From Sphingomonas metalli (GTDB taxonomy: Bacteria; Pseudomonadota; Alphaproteobacteria; Sphingomonadales; Sphingomonadaceae): a stretch of 64,000 nt of DNA. Positions 1-9,559 of this stretch are shown piece by piece (position 1 is the stretch's first letter; each line of letters opens with the position of its first letter). Made by a program: the position numbers and the translations under genes. Location: assembly GCF_014641735.1 (NCBI RefSeq), contig NZ_BMIH01000002.1, positions 744,001 through 808,000 of the forward strand. Reading direction: 5' to 3'. Below the pieces are notes generated by a model. That model was given only the letters and a program-made list of their open reading frames with translations, did not search any database and was not told where the DNA came from.

Positions 1-770
1 CGGAGATCGTGCGCGGCATGGACCGGGAGACCGGCGCGCGCGGCTATCACCTGCTGCTGTCCAACATGCATGCCGATGCGGAGCTCGCGGCGCAGGCGAT
101 GCGCTCGATGCGCGGGCGGGTCGACGGGCTGATCGTGATGGCGCCGCAGCTCGACGCGACGGGCCTCGACGAGGCGCTGCCCCCCGGCGTGCCGGCCGTG
201 CTGGTCAACGCCCGCGATCCCGGCGGCCATGCCGGGATGCGGATCGACAATGCCGCCGGGATCGACGCGCTCGTCGCGCATCTGGTCGGCAGCGGCCGGC
301 GCGACCTCGTCCACATCGCGGGACCTGCCGGCAATATCGACGGCGACGAGCGGCGCGCCAGCTTCGCGGCGGCCATGGCCCGCCACGCCCCGGACCGTCC
401 CGTCCGCATCGTCGCCGGCAATTTCCGCGAGGAAGGCGGACAGCAGGCCGTCGCCGCGCTGTTGCGCGAAGACGCCGCGTTCGATGCGATCGTCGCCGCC
501 AACGACATGATGGCGCTGGGCGCGCTCACCGCGCTCCGCACTGCGGGCGTCGACGCGCCGGGCGCAGTCGCGGTGACCGGCTTCGACGACATCCCGCTCG
601 CGCGCTATCTGGGCCTGACCACCGTACGGCTGCACCTGGCGGAGATGGGCGCGCGTGCCGTCGCGCGGCTGGTCGATACGCTGGAAGGCGCGGAGGACGC
701 CCGCACCCTCGAACTGGTCACGCCCGAGCTCGTCGTGCGCACCACCACTCCTGACAGGACGTCGCCATGA
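1..770 (+). CDS. LacI-family transcriptional regulator, 5' end cut by window edge
   Basis: About 255 C-terminal residues are visible; the reading frame is open from base 3, so the DNA-binding helix-turn-helix lies upstream of the window. What remains is the periplasmic-binding-protein-like sensor core: a 'DGLIVMAP' strand, the 'IDNAAG' segment, the 'ANDMMALGAL' helix start and the 'VAVTGFDDIPLARY' strand typical of LacI/GalR effector domains. The stop codon overlaps the next gene by four bases (ATGA at 767-770), so regulator and glycosidase are probably co-translated. By position it is the natural candidate to bind the three operators before the TonB receptor at 2516. The effector is presumably a glucan oligosaccharide (inference). 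Confidence 0.92.
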   Translation, partial: EIVRGMDRETGARGYHLLLSNMHADAELAAQAMRSMRGRVDGLIVMAPQLDATGLDEALPPGVPAVLVNARDPGGHAGMRIDNAAGIDALVAHLVGSGRRDLVHIAGPAGNIDGDERRASFAAAMARHAPDRPVRIVAGNFREEGGQQAVAALLREDAAFDAIVAANDMMALGALTALRTAGVDAPGAVAVTGFDDIPLARYLGLTTVRLHLAEMGARAVARLVDTLEGAEDARTLELVTPELVVRTTTPDRTSP

Positions 771-2203
771 CCATCGCTACCCTTCCGCTCGCCCGTCGCG
801 ACCTGCTGACCCGGATGCCGCTGGCGGCGGCGGGGGCCGCGCTCGCGGGATCGGCGGCCGGCGCCGCCGCGGCGCGGGTGCCGCTGCCGCGCTGGTTCGA
901 CGATCTGGAGCACCGCACCTTCCGCTTCTTCTGGGACCTGGCCAGCCGCCGGAACGGGCTCGTCCCCGATCGCTGGCCCTCGCCCAGCTTCGCCAGCATC
1001 GCCGCGGTCGGCTTCGCGCTCACCGCCTATCCGGTCGGCGTCATGCGCGGCTGGATCCGGCGCGAGGAGGCGCGCGACCTGACGCTGACCACGCTGCGCT
1101 TCTTCGACACCGCGCCGCAGGGCGAGGCGCGCAGCGGGACGGCCGGGCACAAGGGCTTCTTCTACCACTTCCTCGACATGGAGACCGGCACCCGCTTCCG
1201 CGAGACCGAGCTGTCGAGCGTCGACACCACGCTGCTCTTCCTCGGCATCCTGTTCGCCGGCGCCTGGTACGACCGCGCCGATCCGGTCGAGGCGGAGATC
1301 CGGCGGCTGGCGCAGCGGATCACCGACCGCGCCGACTGGCCGTGGTTCACCAATGATCGCGGCAGCGTGTCGATGGGCTGGCACCCGGAGCGGGGCTTCA
1401 TCGCGCGCGCCTGGGAGGGCTATAACGAGGGCATGATGGTCTATGTCGTCGGGCTGGGCAGCCGCGGCCGGGCCCTGGCCGACGGCGCGTGGGACGCCTG
1501 GGCGCGCACCTATCCGCCCTGCTGGCGCGGCAGCGGCGCGACCCGCCACCTCGCCTTCGCCCCATTGTTCGGCCATCAATACAGCCAGATGTGGATCGAC
1601 TTTCGCGGCATCCGCGATCCCGCGATGCGCGCGGCCGGCCTCGACTATGCCGAGAACAGCCGCCGCGCCACCTATGCCAACCGCGCCTATTGCATCGCCA
1701 ATCCGATGGGCTGGGAGGGCTATGGCCGCGACATCTGGGGCCTGACCGCCTGCGACGGCCCGATCGACACGGTGCAGCCGTTCGAGGGACGGCAGGCGAC
1801 CTTCTTCGGCTATTCGGCGCGCGGGCCGCTGGGGCAGCCCGACGAGCGCGACGACGGCACGCTGGCGCCGACCGCCGCGCTGGGCAGCCTCGCCTTCGCG
1901 CCCGAGATCGTGGTGCCGGCGGCGGACGCGATGCGGCGCTGGCCCGGCCTCTATGGCGAATACGGCTTTCGCGACAGCTTCAATCCCTCCTTCCGCTATG
2001 TCGAGCCGAAGGTGACCACCGGCAGCGTCGATCCGCGCTGGGGCTGGGTGGCGAAGGACTATCTGGGGATCGATCAGGGCGCGATCGCCGGCGCCATCGC
2101 CAATCATCGCGACGGCTTCGTCTGGCAGACCATGCGCCGCTCCCCCACGATCCGGCGCGGGCTGGAGCGCGCGGGCTTCACGGGCGGCTGGCTGGCCCGG
2201 TAA
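767..2203 (+). CDS. Glucoamylase-like glycoside hydrolase (GH144 / COG5368 type), Tat-type signal
   Basis: 478 residues. The N-terminus (LARRDLLTRMPL followed by an Ala/Gly-rich stretch to about residue 36) looks like a twin-arginine signal, so the enzyme is likely periplasmic. The body carries the marks of the 'putative glucoamylase' family: the WFDDLEHRTFRFFWDLA start, GFFYHFLDMETG, SSVDTTLLFLGILF, GWHPERGFIARAWEGYNEGMM, and the HQYSQMWIDFRGIRD block. Characterised relatives in GH144 are endo-beta-1,2-glucanases, so a beta-1,2-glucan substrate is the best guess, but other beta-glucans cannot be excluded. It overlaps the upstream LacI gene by 4 bp and is followed by a TonB receptor, forming a compact glycan-uptake locus. 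Confidence 0.85.
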   Translation: MTIATLPLARRDLLTRMPLAAAGAALAGSAAGAAAARVPLPRWFDDLEHRTFRFFWDLASRRNGLVPDRWPSPSFASIAAVGFALTAYPVGVMRGWIRREEARDLTLTTLRFFDTAPQGEARSGTAGHKGFFYHFLDMETGTRFRETELSSVDTTLLFLGILFAGAWYDRADPVEAEIRRLAQRITDRADWPWFTNDRGSVSMGWHPERGFIARAWEGYNEGMMVYVVGLGSRGRALADGAWDAWARTYPPCWRGSGATRHLAFAPLFGHQYSQMWIDFRGIRDPAMRAAGLDYAENSRRATYANRAYCIANPMGWEGYGRDIWGLTACDGPIDTVQPFEGRQATFFGYSARGPLGQPDERDDGTLAPTAALGSLAFAPEIVVPAADAMRRWPGLYGEYGFRDSFNPSFRYVEPKVTTGSVDPRWGWVAKDYLGIDQGAIAGAIANHRDGFVWQTMRRSPTIRRGLERAGFTGGWLAR

Positions 2204-2268
2204 CCTGCCGCGTTGCACGCGCGCAACACCTCGCCACTTCTATGACTCAGGTGGAACAGAAACGGGAT

Positions 2269-2322
2269 TGTACCGGTTCCAATCGCGCTGTAACCGGTTG
2301 CATCATCATGTAACCGGTTACA
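2269..2322. promoter_or_regulatory. Three tandem LacI-type operators
   Basis: Three related palindromes are spaced about two helical turns apart: TGTACCGGTTCC (2269-2280), TGTAACCGGTTGCA (2289-2302) and the perfect palindrome TGTAACCGGTTACA (2309-2322). Centres are 21 and 20 bp apart, so a regulator could bind all three on the same DNA face. The CG-centred 14-bp shape is standard for LacI-family operators. They lie about 195 bp before the TonB receptor start and just after the glycosidase stop, so the receptor is the likely target. A promoter could not be assigned with confidence. Confidence 0.85.
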
Positions 2323-2515
2323 GCAGCGTATCGCGACCCGAGCGCGAGCGTCTGCAGGAGAGGATCGTTTGGGCACGTCGGCAGGACCGCGCGGCATCGC
2401 CGCCACATCCGCCATCATCACTGCGCATCGCCGCCGGGCCTCGGGCCCCGACCGCGCGCGCCGCACCACCGTCACAACAACGAACCGCCGCATGTCCGGC
2501 TGGAGGGGATACGCC

Positions 2516-5500
2516 ATGACCAAGACCATGTTCCGTGCGGCACTGGCGGCCGCGACCATGCTGGCGGGCAGCGCCGTGATGCTGCCGATGGTGGCGGAGG
2601 CGCAGGTGGGCCAGGCGTCGCTGCGCGGCCGCATCACCTCGCCGAGCAGCAACGCCGCGCAGGAAGTGACGATCGTCGAGACCGGCACCAACTATCGCCG
2701 CAGCGTGCCGATCGCCGCCGACGGTTCGTACAATTTCGCCTCGCTGCGCGCGGGCACCTATCGCCTCGAGATCCGGCTCCAGAACGGCACCCGCAACTCG
2801 GATGCCTTCACCCTGCGCGTCGGCCAGAATGCCGGGCTCGACATCGACCTGACCGCGGCCCCCGCCGCCACCCCCGGCACGCCCGACCAGGCGGATGCCG
2901 AACCGGGCGCGACGCCCGAAGGCAATGCGCAGGGCGGCGGCACCCAGACGAGCGGCGACGACATCATCGTCACCGGCAGCCGCATCCGTTCGCTGTCGGG
3001 CGGGCAGGTCGGCATCAACATCACCCAGCGGCTGATCGAGCAGCTGCCGCAGAACAGCCGCAACTTCCTCGCCTTCGCAGACCTCGCCCCCGGCGTGCGC
3101 TTCCTGGAAGAGGCGGACGGCTCGGCCCGCATCCAGGGCGGCGCGCAGCGCAGCAACAGCGTCAACGTCTTCATCGACGGCATCAGCCAGAAGGATTACG
3201 TTCTCAAGAACGGCATCACCGGGCAGGATTCGTCGGCGGGCAATCCCTTCCCGCAGCTCGCGATCGGCGAGTATCAGGTCCTCTCGTCCAACTACAAGGC
3301 GGAGTTCGATCAGGTCAGCTCGGTCGCGATCACCGCGACGACCAAGTCGGGCACCAACGAATTCCATGGCGAGGGCTTCTTCGACTATACCGACCAGAAC
3401 CTTCGCAACAAGCGCCCGTCCGAGATCTATCCGAACAGCGTCGACAAGGTGCGCACCACCGACAAGCAATACGGCATCGCGCTGGGCGGTCCGATCATCA
3501 AGGACGTGATGCACTTCTTCGCCAGCTACGAAGGCAAGCGGCGCGAGCTTCCGGTCGACATCCGCCCCGAGAACGGCGTTCTCGCCAGCTCGCTGCCGAG
3601 CCAGTACCAGAACCTGTTCGGCACCTTCCAGACGACGTTCAACGAGGATCTGGTGTTCGGCAAGATCGACATCGTGCCGACCGATGCCGACCTGATCGAA
3701 TTCACCGGCAAGTATCGCAACGAGACCGGCTTCCAGCTGGGCAACGGCAGCAACACCCTGTCGACCGGCAACAATCAGCGCGTGAAGGAAAAGCGCGGGA
3801 CGGCCCGGTGGCAGCATACCGCCGACAACTGGATCAACGATTTCCGCGTCGCCTATGAGGATGTGCGCTGGGCGCCGACGCCCGCGGTGTTCGGCGACGG
3901 GCAGCTTTTCGTCGCCACCCGGCAGAACGGCACCTCTGTCTCGCGCTTCAACATCTTCACTACCGGCGGCGGCGGCAATTACCAGGACAAGGGCCAGCGC
4001 GGCTGGACGGTGCAGGACGACTTCACCTGGACCGGCTTCGATCGCCACACGATCAAGGTCGGCGCCAAGGCGCGCTTCATCAAGCTGCGCACGCTGGAGC
4101 AGAACCGGCTCAACCCGCTCTATTACTACGACACCAATTTGTTCAGCCAGACCGGCTTCAACGACACGCTGCCCTATCGCGTCGACTTCGGCGCGCAGGG
4201 CAGCTTCGGCACCCCGATCGTCCAGTCGAACAACTTCCAGTTCGGCATCTATGCGCAGGACGACTGGGATGTCACCGACCGACTGACGCTGAACCTCGGC
4301 CTGCGCTGGGATTATGAGCGGACTCCCGCCTATCTCGACTTCGTCACGCCGCAGTCGAACCTCGATGCGGTGTCGGCGGCCAACTATCCGAACCTGACCA
4401 ACGCCGATTACAACATCAACGACTATATCTCGACCGGCAACAACCGGAAGGCGTTCAAGGGTGCGTTCCAGCCACGCATCGGCTTCACCTATCGCTTCGA
4501 CGAGGCGGGCCGCTTCACCATGTTCGGCGGCTATGGCCGCTCCTATGATCGCAACCAGTTCGACTTCCTGCAGCAGGAGCTGAGCTTCGGCGCCTTCCCG
4601 GTCCGCAGCTTCCAGTTCCAGGGCAACAACAGCTTCGAGCCGTGCTCGCCCAGCGCGACCTGCATCCCTTACGATCCCTCTTATCTGACCGCGGAGGGCC
4701 GTGCGCGGCTGGCGGCCAATGCGGTGGGCGGCGGGCGCGAGCTGCGCTTCATCAACAACGACCTGAAGGTTCCCTATTCGGACCAGTTCAGCCTGGGCTT
4801 CCGCACGCGCTTCAACCCGGTCGAGCTGGAGGTCGGCTACACCCATATTTCCAGCCGCGACGGCTTCGTCTTCCTGCTCGGCAACCGCCGCCCGGACGGC
4901 AGCTTCTTCTTCAACGATCCGAACGATCCGAACGACGCGCCCAACTCGCCCTTCGGCTTCGCGCCGCCGGGCTATGGCTCGATCATCATCGGCACCAACG
5001 GGCTGAAGACCAATTCGGACGCCGCCTATGTCAAGCTGACCAAGACCTATAAGGCTGCCTCGCCCTGGAGCCTGGATGCGACCTATACCTATACGCAGGC
5101 GGAGGAGAACCGGCAGTTCGGCGAGACCTTCTCGCTCGATTTCCCGAGCATCAACGACTATCCGTTCCTGCCCTCGGCCGGGGTGCCGCGGCACCGCTTC
5201 GTGACGGCGGGCAGCGTCGACACGCCGCTGGGCCTGACGCTGTCGGCCAAGTTCCAGATCGAGTCGCCGCTCTACCAGGTGGCCTATCTCAGCACCTCGT
5301 CGCCCTTCCAGCGGCAGGTGATCGGCAGCTTCCGCAACGGCAACGGCGATCGCTGGGGCCGCCGGCAGCTCGACTTCGCCGCGACCAAGTACATCCCGCT
5401 GCACTTCATCAGCGACGCGACGCGGGTGCGGCTGCGCGTCGACATCATCAACCTGATGAACGACCGCAACTATGTCGACTTCAACAACGATCCGGGCGAC

Positions 5501-5608
5501 ACCACCCGCACCGCAGACTCGCCGACCGTCTATGGCGAGCGGGTCGGCTACAGCATCGGCGGCAACCCGCCGCGCACGATCAAGCTGTCGGCCGGGTTCT
5601 CGTTCTGA
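2516..5608 (+). CDS. TonB-dependent receptor, Oar-like, with N-terminal carboxypeptidase-regulatory-like domain
   Basis: 1030 residues from ATG 2516, chosen over an upstream in-frame start because GGAGGGG lies just before it and a signal peptide (MTKTMFRAALAA...VAEA) follows at once. Domains: an Ig-like carboxypeptidase-regulatory fold (about 30-105), a Gln/Gly/Thr-rich linker, a TonB-box-like DDIIVTG near residue 148, a plug domain (GINITQRLIEQLPQ to about 270) and an outer-membrane beta-barrel ending in SAGFSF with a terminal Phe. It would take up large substrates at the expense of TonB energy. The LacI gene, the GH144-like enzyme and the operators upstream suggest glucan oligosaccharides. 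Oar-type receptors often lack a known ligand, so substrate is inference. Confidence 0.93.
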   Translation: MTKTMFRAALAAATMLAGSAVMLPMVAEAQVGQASLRGRITSPSSNAAQEVTIVETGTNYRRSVPIAADGSYNFASLRAGTYRLEIRLQNGTRNSDAFTLRVGQNAGLDIDLTAAPAATPGTPDQADAEPGATPEGNAQGGGTQTSGDDIIVTGSRIRSLSGGQVGINITQRLIEQLPQNSRNFLAFADLAPGVRFLEEADGSARIQGGAQRSNSVNVFIDGISQKDYVLKNGITGQDSSAGNPFPQLAIGEYQVLSSNYKAEFDQVSSVAITATTKSGTNEFHGEGFFDYTDQNLRNKRPSEIYPNSVDKVRTTDKQYGIALGGPIIKDVMHFFASYEGKRRELPVDIRPENGVLASSLPSQYQNLFGTFQTTFNEDLVFGKIDIVPTDADLIEFTGKYRNETGFQLGNGSNTLSTGNNQRVKEKRGTARWQHTADNWINDFRVAYEDVRWAPTPAVFGDGQLFVATRQNGTSVSRFNIFTTGGGGNYQDKGQRGWTVQDDFTWTGFDRHTIKVGAKARFIKLRTLEQNRLNPLYYYDTNLFSQTGFNDTLPYRVDFGAQGSFGTPIVQSNNFQFGIYAQDDWDVTDRLTLNLGLRWDYERTPAYLDFVTPQSNLDAVSAANYPNLTNADYNINDYISTGNNRKAFKGAFQPRIGFTYRFDEAGRFTMFGGYGRSYDRNQFDFLQQELSFGAFPVRSFQFQGNNSFEPCSPSATCIPYDPSYLTAEGRARLAANAVGGGRELRFINNDLKVPYSDQFSLGFRTRFNPVELEVGYTHISSRDGFVFLLGNRRPDGSFFFNDPNDPNDAPNSPFGFAPPGYGSIIIGTNGLKTNSDAAYVKLTKTYKAASPWSLDATYTYTQAEENRQFGETFSLDFPSINDYPFLPSAGVPRHRFVTAGSVDTPLGLTLSAKFQIESPLYQVAYLSTSSPFQRQVIGSFRNGNGDRWGRRQLDFAATKYIPLHFISDATRVRLRVDIINLMNDRNYVDFNNDPGDTTRTADSPTVYGERVGYSIGGNPPRTIKLSAGFSF

Positions 5609-5619
5609 AAAGCGGCAGG

Positions 5620-5642
5620 CCGGAACGAGATATTCGTTCCGG
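5620..5642 (+). terminator. Hairpin after TonB receptor, possible terminator
   Basis: CCGGAACGA (5620-5628) pairs with TCGTTCCGG (5634-5642) around the 5-base loop GATAT. It begins 12 bases after the receptor stop codon and separates it from a convergent gene. There is no run of T on either side, so it is either a weak intrinsic terminator or an RNA-stabilising 3' hairpin. Confidence 0.5.
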
Positions 5643-5658
5643 GCTACAGTCGGCATAA

Positions 5659-6336
5659 CTATGTGCGGTGCTTGCTATTGAAGAGCGTAAGCGCATTCAG
5701 CATCGAGTCGGCCTGCGCGGACAGGCGTGCAAGGCCGACCGTATCCGACAGCAGCACGATCAGGTAGTGCCGGCCGGCGCCGACCCATTGCACCGTCACC
5801 CGCACGCGTCCGTCGGGCGACCGCCTATAAACGTGGCGCACGGCGCCTCCGTTGATCACGGCGTCCAGCTGGGAGGGATGGAAGCCCTCCTGGACAAGCG
5901 ATTCGAGAGGTCGTGAAAGATCCTCATGTTCGATCGATGCGGTGTACGACCCGCAATCGAAGCTTGTCGTGAGTCTGTTGAGCTCGGTGCTCCCCGCAAC
6001 CTTGATCCCGCTCGGATATTCGGAGTCGAAGCGGCAACCGGAAATAAGATCGCGCCGTTGAAGTGGCGGCACGATCGACGCGGTCTTATCGGCCGAGGCG
6101 AGCTTCGCCAGATACCGCCCTTTACGCAGCAACGAAGCAGGTGATTCGATTGCTCCGTCTTTGACGCTCAGTGGTGTCTCCACCGTCCCTTTTGGTTGCG
6201 GCGTGATCTTCGTAAGATCAAAGTCCGGTGAAAATCGTACCGGTTCTGCTCCGTTGCCCTTCATTCTTTCGGGAACCGGCGAGATGATCGTCGTCGCTTG
6301 CAAAAGAGCGATCAGAGCGAATGAGGATGTGCTCAT
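5659..6336 (-). CDS. Hypothetical secreted protein
   Basis: 225 residues, family not recognised. ATG 6336 is preferred over an upstream in-frame start at 6363: GGGAG sits 8 bases before it, it leaves a one-base gap from the upstream gene instead of an overlap, and the N-terminus (MSTSSFALIALLQATTIIS) then reads as a signal peptide. The rest is a mixed alpha/beta sequence with two cysteines (DLISGCRFDSE and TSFDCGSYTAS) that could form a disulfide and a C-terminal half (VRVTVQWVGAGRHYLIVLLSD) typical of a small periplasmic fold. It is translationally coupled to the gene at 6338-6754 and its base composition is less GC-rich than the window. Confidence 0.65.
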   Translation of the reverse strand: MSTSSFALIALLQATTIISPVPERMKGNGAEPVRFSPDFDLTKITPQPKGTVETPLSVKDGAIESPASLLRKGRYLAKLASADKTASIVPPLQRRDLISGCRFDSEYPSGIKVAGSTELNRLTTSFDCGSYTASIEHEDLSRPLESLVQEGFHPSQLDAVINGGAVRHVYRRSPDGRVRVTVQWVGAGRHYLIVLLSDTVGLARLSAQADSMLNALTLFNSKHRT

Positions 6337-6337
6337 C

Positions 6338-6754
6338 TTACAGCTCCCATGGCGGCCGGCCACTGCACCCTTGGCGGTTCAATGTAGCCGATGTTGTTCC
6401 ATATGAACCACCTGCACCGCTGCATGGGGCCATGTAGACCGACTGACCTACGCCATTTCTCGCATTTGAAAGGTAGTGACGAGTGACCACTTCCTCGGCT
6501 TCACAAGCGCTACACGAGTAATATACAATATTGGTATTTCTTTCGTAGTGCTGAATCGGGGTCCCCCTGTCCTGGTTTCTGTACAGAATTTCAAGTTTCA
6601 TGTCATAGTAATTTGATGATGATTTCGACATAGCTGCCACTGATTGGCATGATATTGATGATGAAAAGGTTGCATCATCGTATGATATAACTGACTGAGC
6701 TGATAACGTCGAAGGCATGACAATCGCAAACAGAAATAAACTGTATCTCGCCAT
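6338..6754 (-). CDS. Small secreted Cys-rich hypothetical protein in AT-rich DNA
   Basis: 138 residues from ATG 6754, chosen because AAGGAGGT lies directly before it and the protein then starts with a clean signal peptide (MARYSLFLFAIVMPSTLSAQS); an in-frame start at 6793 would add 13 residues without a ribosome site. The mature part is Ser/Tyr-rich with six cysteines (ISCQ, YYSCSACEAEE, APCSG, RQGCSG), suggesting disulfides. No family was recognised. The gene is visibly AT-rich (for example, 6601-6660 is about 37% GC), unlike everything around it, which suggests recent acquisition. It ends one base before the start of the next gene. Confidence 0.65.
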   Translation of the reverse strand: MARYSLFLFAIVMPSTLSAQSVISYDDATFSSSISCQSVAAMSKSSSNYYDMKLEILYRNQDRGTPIQHYERNTNIVYYSCSACEAEEVVTRHYLSNARNGVGQSVYMAPCSGAGGSYGTTSATLNRQGCSGRPPWEL

Positions 6755-6972
6755 AACAACCTCCTTCACTTGTCCATTGTACAAGACTACCACAGGAGAT
6801 CACATAAAAAATTTGCGTTATTTCTGAGAGAGATTCTAGAAACCTTATTATCAGACCTGTAGCCGTACACTCATTCCGCGCGAATCGTCGCGCTGTCATA
6901 ACCGCTAATGGCTGACGAAAGCTTCTTTCTAAGCTACTGACTATGTCTGGATTGTCGTTGCACGCGGGATCG
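6755..6972 (-). promoter_or_regulatory. AT-rich intergenic region with leftward promoter
   Basis: This 218-base gap holds the strong Shine-Dalgarno AAGGAGGT for the gene at 6754 and, on the minus strand, a -10-like TACAAT (6776-6781) that would give a leader of about 15 bases. No convincing -35 was found. The rest is AT-rich and holds only a doubtful 74-codon frame. The sharp return to GC-rich sequence occurs at about 6950, next to the histidine-kinase stop codon. Confidence 0.4.
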
Positions 6973-9405
6973 CTACTCCCGCAACAGCCGGTCCACCCGC
7001 ATCCGCAGGTCCTCGATCGCGAAGGGCTTGGTCAGCACCTCCATGCCCGGCGCGATATGGCCGTGGTTGAGGACCGCATTCTCCGCATAGCCGGTGATGA
7101 ACAGGATCCTGAGGCCCGGGATGCGCTCCCGCGCCGCCTCGGCCACCTGCCGCCCGTTCATCCCGCCCGGCAGGCCCACATCGGTGATCAGCAGGTCGAT
7201 CCGCTCCGCCGCGTCGAGGATGCGCAGCCCTTCGGGGCCGTCGCCCGCCTCCGCACAGGCATGGCCCATCTCCTCCAGCGCATCGACCACCAGCATGCGG
7301 ACGGTCGGCTCGTCGTCGACCACCAGCACCGCCTTGCCGTCGACCCGCGCGAGCGGCACCGCCGCGACGGTCAGGTCGTCGGTCTCGTCGGCCTCGCCCA
7401 GATGGCGGGGCAGATAGAGGCAGACCATCGTCCCCTGCCCCACTTCCGAATAGATGCGGACATGGCCGTTGCTCTGCCGCGCGAAGCCGTAGACCATCGA
7501 CAGGCCGAGGCCGGTCCCCTCGCCCTGCGGCTTGGTGGTGAAGAAGGGATCGAACACCCGCTCCAGCGTCGCCGCGTCGATGCCCGTGCCGGTATCGCTG
7601 ACGCAGATGGTGACATATTGCCCCGGCTCCAGCCCGCGCGCGGCGGCGGTACGCCGGTCGATCCAGCGGTTCGCGGTCTCGAGCGTGATCTGGCCGCCCT
7701 CCGGCATCGCGTCGCGGGCGTTGATGCACAGGTTGAGGATGGCGTTCTCGAGCTGGTTGGCGTCGACCAGCGTCGGCCACAGCCCCATCGCCGCGATCGT
7801 CTCGACCCTTATGTCGGGGCCGACGGTGCGCTGGACCAGCTCGACCAGGTCGGTCATCAGCCGGTTGACGATCAGCGGCCGCGGGCTGAGCGTCTGGCGG
7901 CGCGAGAAGGCGAGCAGGCGATGGGTCAGCGCCGCGGCGCGGCGGGTCGCGCCCTGGCCGGCGGCGAGATATTTCTCCACGTCGCGCCCGCGCCCCTGCG
8001 ACAGCCGGGTGCCGATCATTTCGAACGCGCCCGAGACGCCGGCGAGCAGGTTGTTGAAATCGTGCGCGAGCCCGCCGGTCAGCTGGCCGACCGCCTCCAT
8101 CTTCTGCGCCTGGCGCAGCGCCTCCTCGGCGGCGGCGAGGCGGGACTGTTCCTCCAGCCGGTCGGTCACGTCGTAGACGAACTGATAGGCGCCGACCTGC
8201 ACCCCCATCGCGTCGCGCAGGACGTTGTAGCGCACCTCGTAATGCCGGTCGCCGATCGCCAGCGTCTCGACGAACGCCTCGCCCGACAGCGCCCGCTGCC
8301 ACATCGGCGTAACGATCGCGGTGATCTCGGGCCGGGCCGCGAACAGCTCGGGCAGGCGGTCGCCGACCTGGGGCGCGACGCCGCACAGCCGCGCGATCTC
8401 GGCGGTCGCGGCGCCGTTGATCGCGAGCAGCCGGCCGTCGCGGTCGATGACGAGGACGAAGGCGTCGGTCCCCTCGACGACGTCGGCCAGCACCTGGCGC
8501 TGCGCCACCGCCTCGGCGATGCGCGCCTCCAGCGTCGCATTGACCTGCACCAGCTCGACCTCGGCGCGCCGACGCGCGGTGATGTCCTGGAACAGCACCG
8601 CGACCTGGCGTCGGCTGAGCGGCTCGATGCGGAAGGCGGAGAGCGACAGATAGCGCCCGGTCTTCTCCAGCTCGCGCTCGAAGCGGATCGGCTTGCCGGT
8701 CCGCAGCACGGCGCCGTAGCGCTCCACCCAGTCGCCCGCTTCGTCGGGCACCATCTGCCGTACCCGCTGGCCGACCACGTCGGGGATGCCCGCATTGCGC
8801 GTATAGGCGGGGTTCGCCTCGACATGGACATAGTCGCTCAAGGGGCCTTCGGGGCCGTCGAGGAACTCGATGATGCAGAAGCCTTCGTCCATCGCCTCGA
8901 ACAGGGTGCGGTAGCGATCGTCGCGCTCGGTGCCCTCGGCGGCGATACTCGCAAGGTCGAGCTGCGCGACGACCTGACGGGCGAGGACGGCAAGGCCCCG
9001 CGCGCGTCCTTCGGTCCATTCGGGCGCCGCCGGCGCGAGGACGGCGAGCGTGCCGATCGCCGCGCCCTCGCGCGTCCGCAGGGCCGCCGCGGCGCAGAAG
9101 CGCGCGCCGGGCAGCGCCGCCATCAGCGGGAAGTCAGCCGCTTCGCTGACGGTGACGGCCTCGTCGAGGATGCCGGGATCGTCCAGCGGCACCGCCTGCG
9201 GCGACAGACCGTGCGCCGCCTTCAGGATCAGCTGCCCGCGTCCATGCAGCCCGACCAGGGCGGCAGGTACGCCGCACAGATCGGCGGCGAGGCGGGCGAG
9301 CTCGTCCAGCCCATGCTCGGTGCCGGTGCCGAGGATACGATAGCGCTCGATCGCCGCCTGTCGCCGCGCGGGATCGATGATGATAGGCTGACGTGGCTGA
9401 TCCAT
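6973..9405 (-). CDS. Hybrid sensor histidine kinase (GAF-PAS-PAS-HisKA-HATPase-REC)
   Basis: 810 residues from ATG 9405 (GGGGAG lies close upstream; an extension to 9645 would overlap the divergent promoter and looks non-coding). Approximate order: GAF 20-165, PAS 165-290, PAS 300-425, HisKA with phospho-acceptor His in [15 protein letters not shown] near 449, HATPase with the N-box [16 protein letters not shown] near 561 and [12 protein letters not shown], and a C-terminal receiver with VVDDEP and phospho-Asp in [11 protein letters not shown] near 738. No membrane segment is visible, so it is a soluble kinase that probably senses a small ligand or redox state through GAF/PAS. No partner regulator is adjacent; the fused receiver may pass phosphate to a histidine phosphotransferase or act as a sink. 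Confidence 0.92.
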   Translation of the reverse strand: MDQPRQPIIIDPARRQAAIERYRILGTGTEHGLDELARLAADLCGVPAALVGLHGRGQLILKAAHGLSPQAVPLDDPGILDEAVTVSEAADFPLMAALPGARFCAAAALRTREGAAIGTLAVLAPAAPEWTEGRARGLAVLARQVVAQLDLASIAAEGTERDDRYRTLFEAMDEGFCIIEFLDGPEGPLSDYVHVEANPAYTRNAGIPDVVGQRVRQMVPDEAGDWVERYGAVLRTGKPIRFERELEKTGRYLSLSAFRIEPLSRRQVAVLFQDITARRRAEVELVQVNATLEARIAEAVAQRQVLADVVEGTDAFVLVIDRDGRLLAINGAATAEIARLCGVAPQVGDRLPELFAARPEITAIVTPMWQRALSGEAFVETLAIGDRHYEVRYNVLRDAMGVQVGAYQFVYDVTDRLEEQSRLAAAEEALRQAQKMEAVGQLTGGLAHDFNNLLAGVSGAFEMIGTRLSQGRGRDVEKYLAAGQGATRRAAALTHRLLAFSRRQTLSPRPLIVNRLMTDLVELVQRTVGPDIRVETIAAMGLWPTLVDANQLENAILNLCINARDAMPEGGQITLETANRWIDRRTAAARGLEPGQYVTICVSDTGTGIDAATLERVFDPFFTTKPQGEGTGLGLSMVYGFARQSNGHVRIYSEVGQGTMVCLYLPRHLGEADETDDLTVAAVPLARVDGKAVLVVDDEPTVRMLVVDALEEMGHACAEAGDGPEGLRILDAAERIDLLITDVGLPGGMNGRQVAEAARERIPGLRILFITGYAENAVLNHGHIAPGMEVLTKPFAIEDLRMRVDRLLRE

Positions 9406-9559
9406 GCTCCCCGACCGTCGCTCGGTTTGTCTTATCGGCGTCGGTCCCCACCGGACGCCAGTGTCAGACCCCACGCAACGATCCGGCCCCGGCTTCGATC
9501 CCGGCGCTTGCCGCACCGTCGCGCTGGGCCTAACCGCGCGGGACAGCAAGGAGAGCGCG

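Noticed and set aside
2318..5656. 1112-codon open frame opposite the first TonB receptor
   Set aside because: Its protein is Arg/Ala/Val-repetitive without domains; it is a GC-rich antisense shadow of a well-supported receptor.
6675..6899. 74-codon minus-strand frame in the AT-rich patch
   Set aside because: Lacks a ribosome site and overlaps the well-supported start of the gene at 6754.
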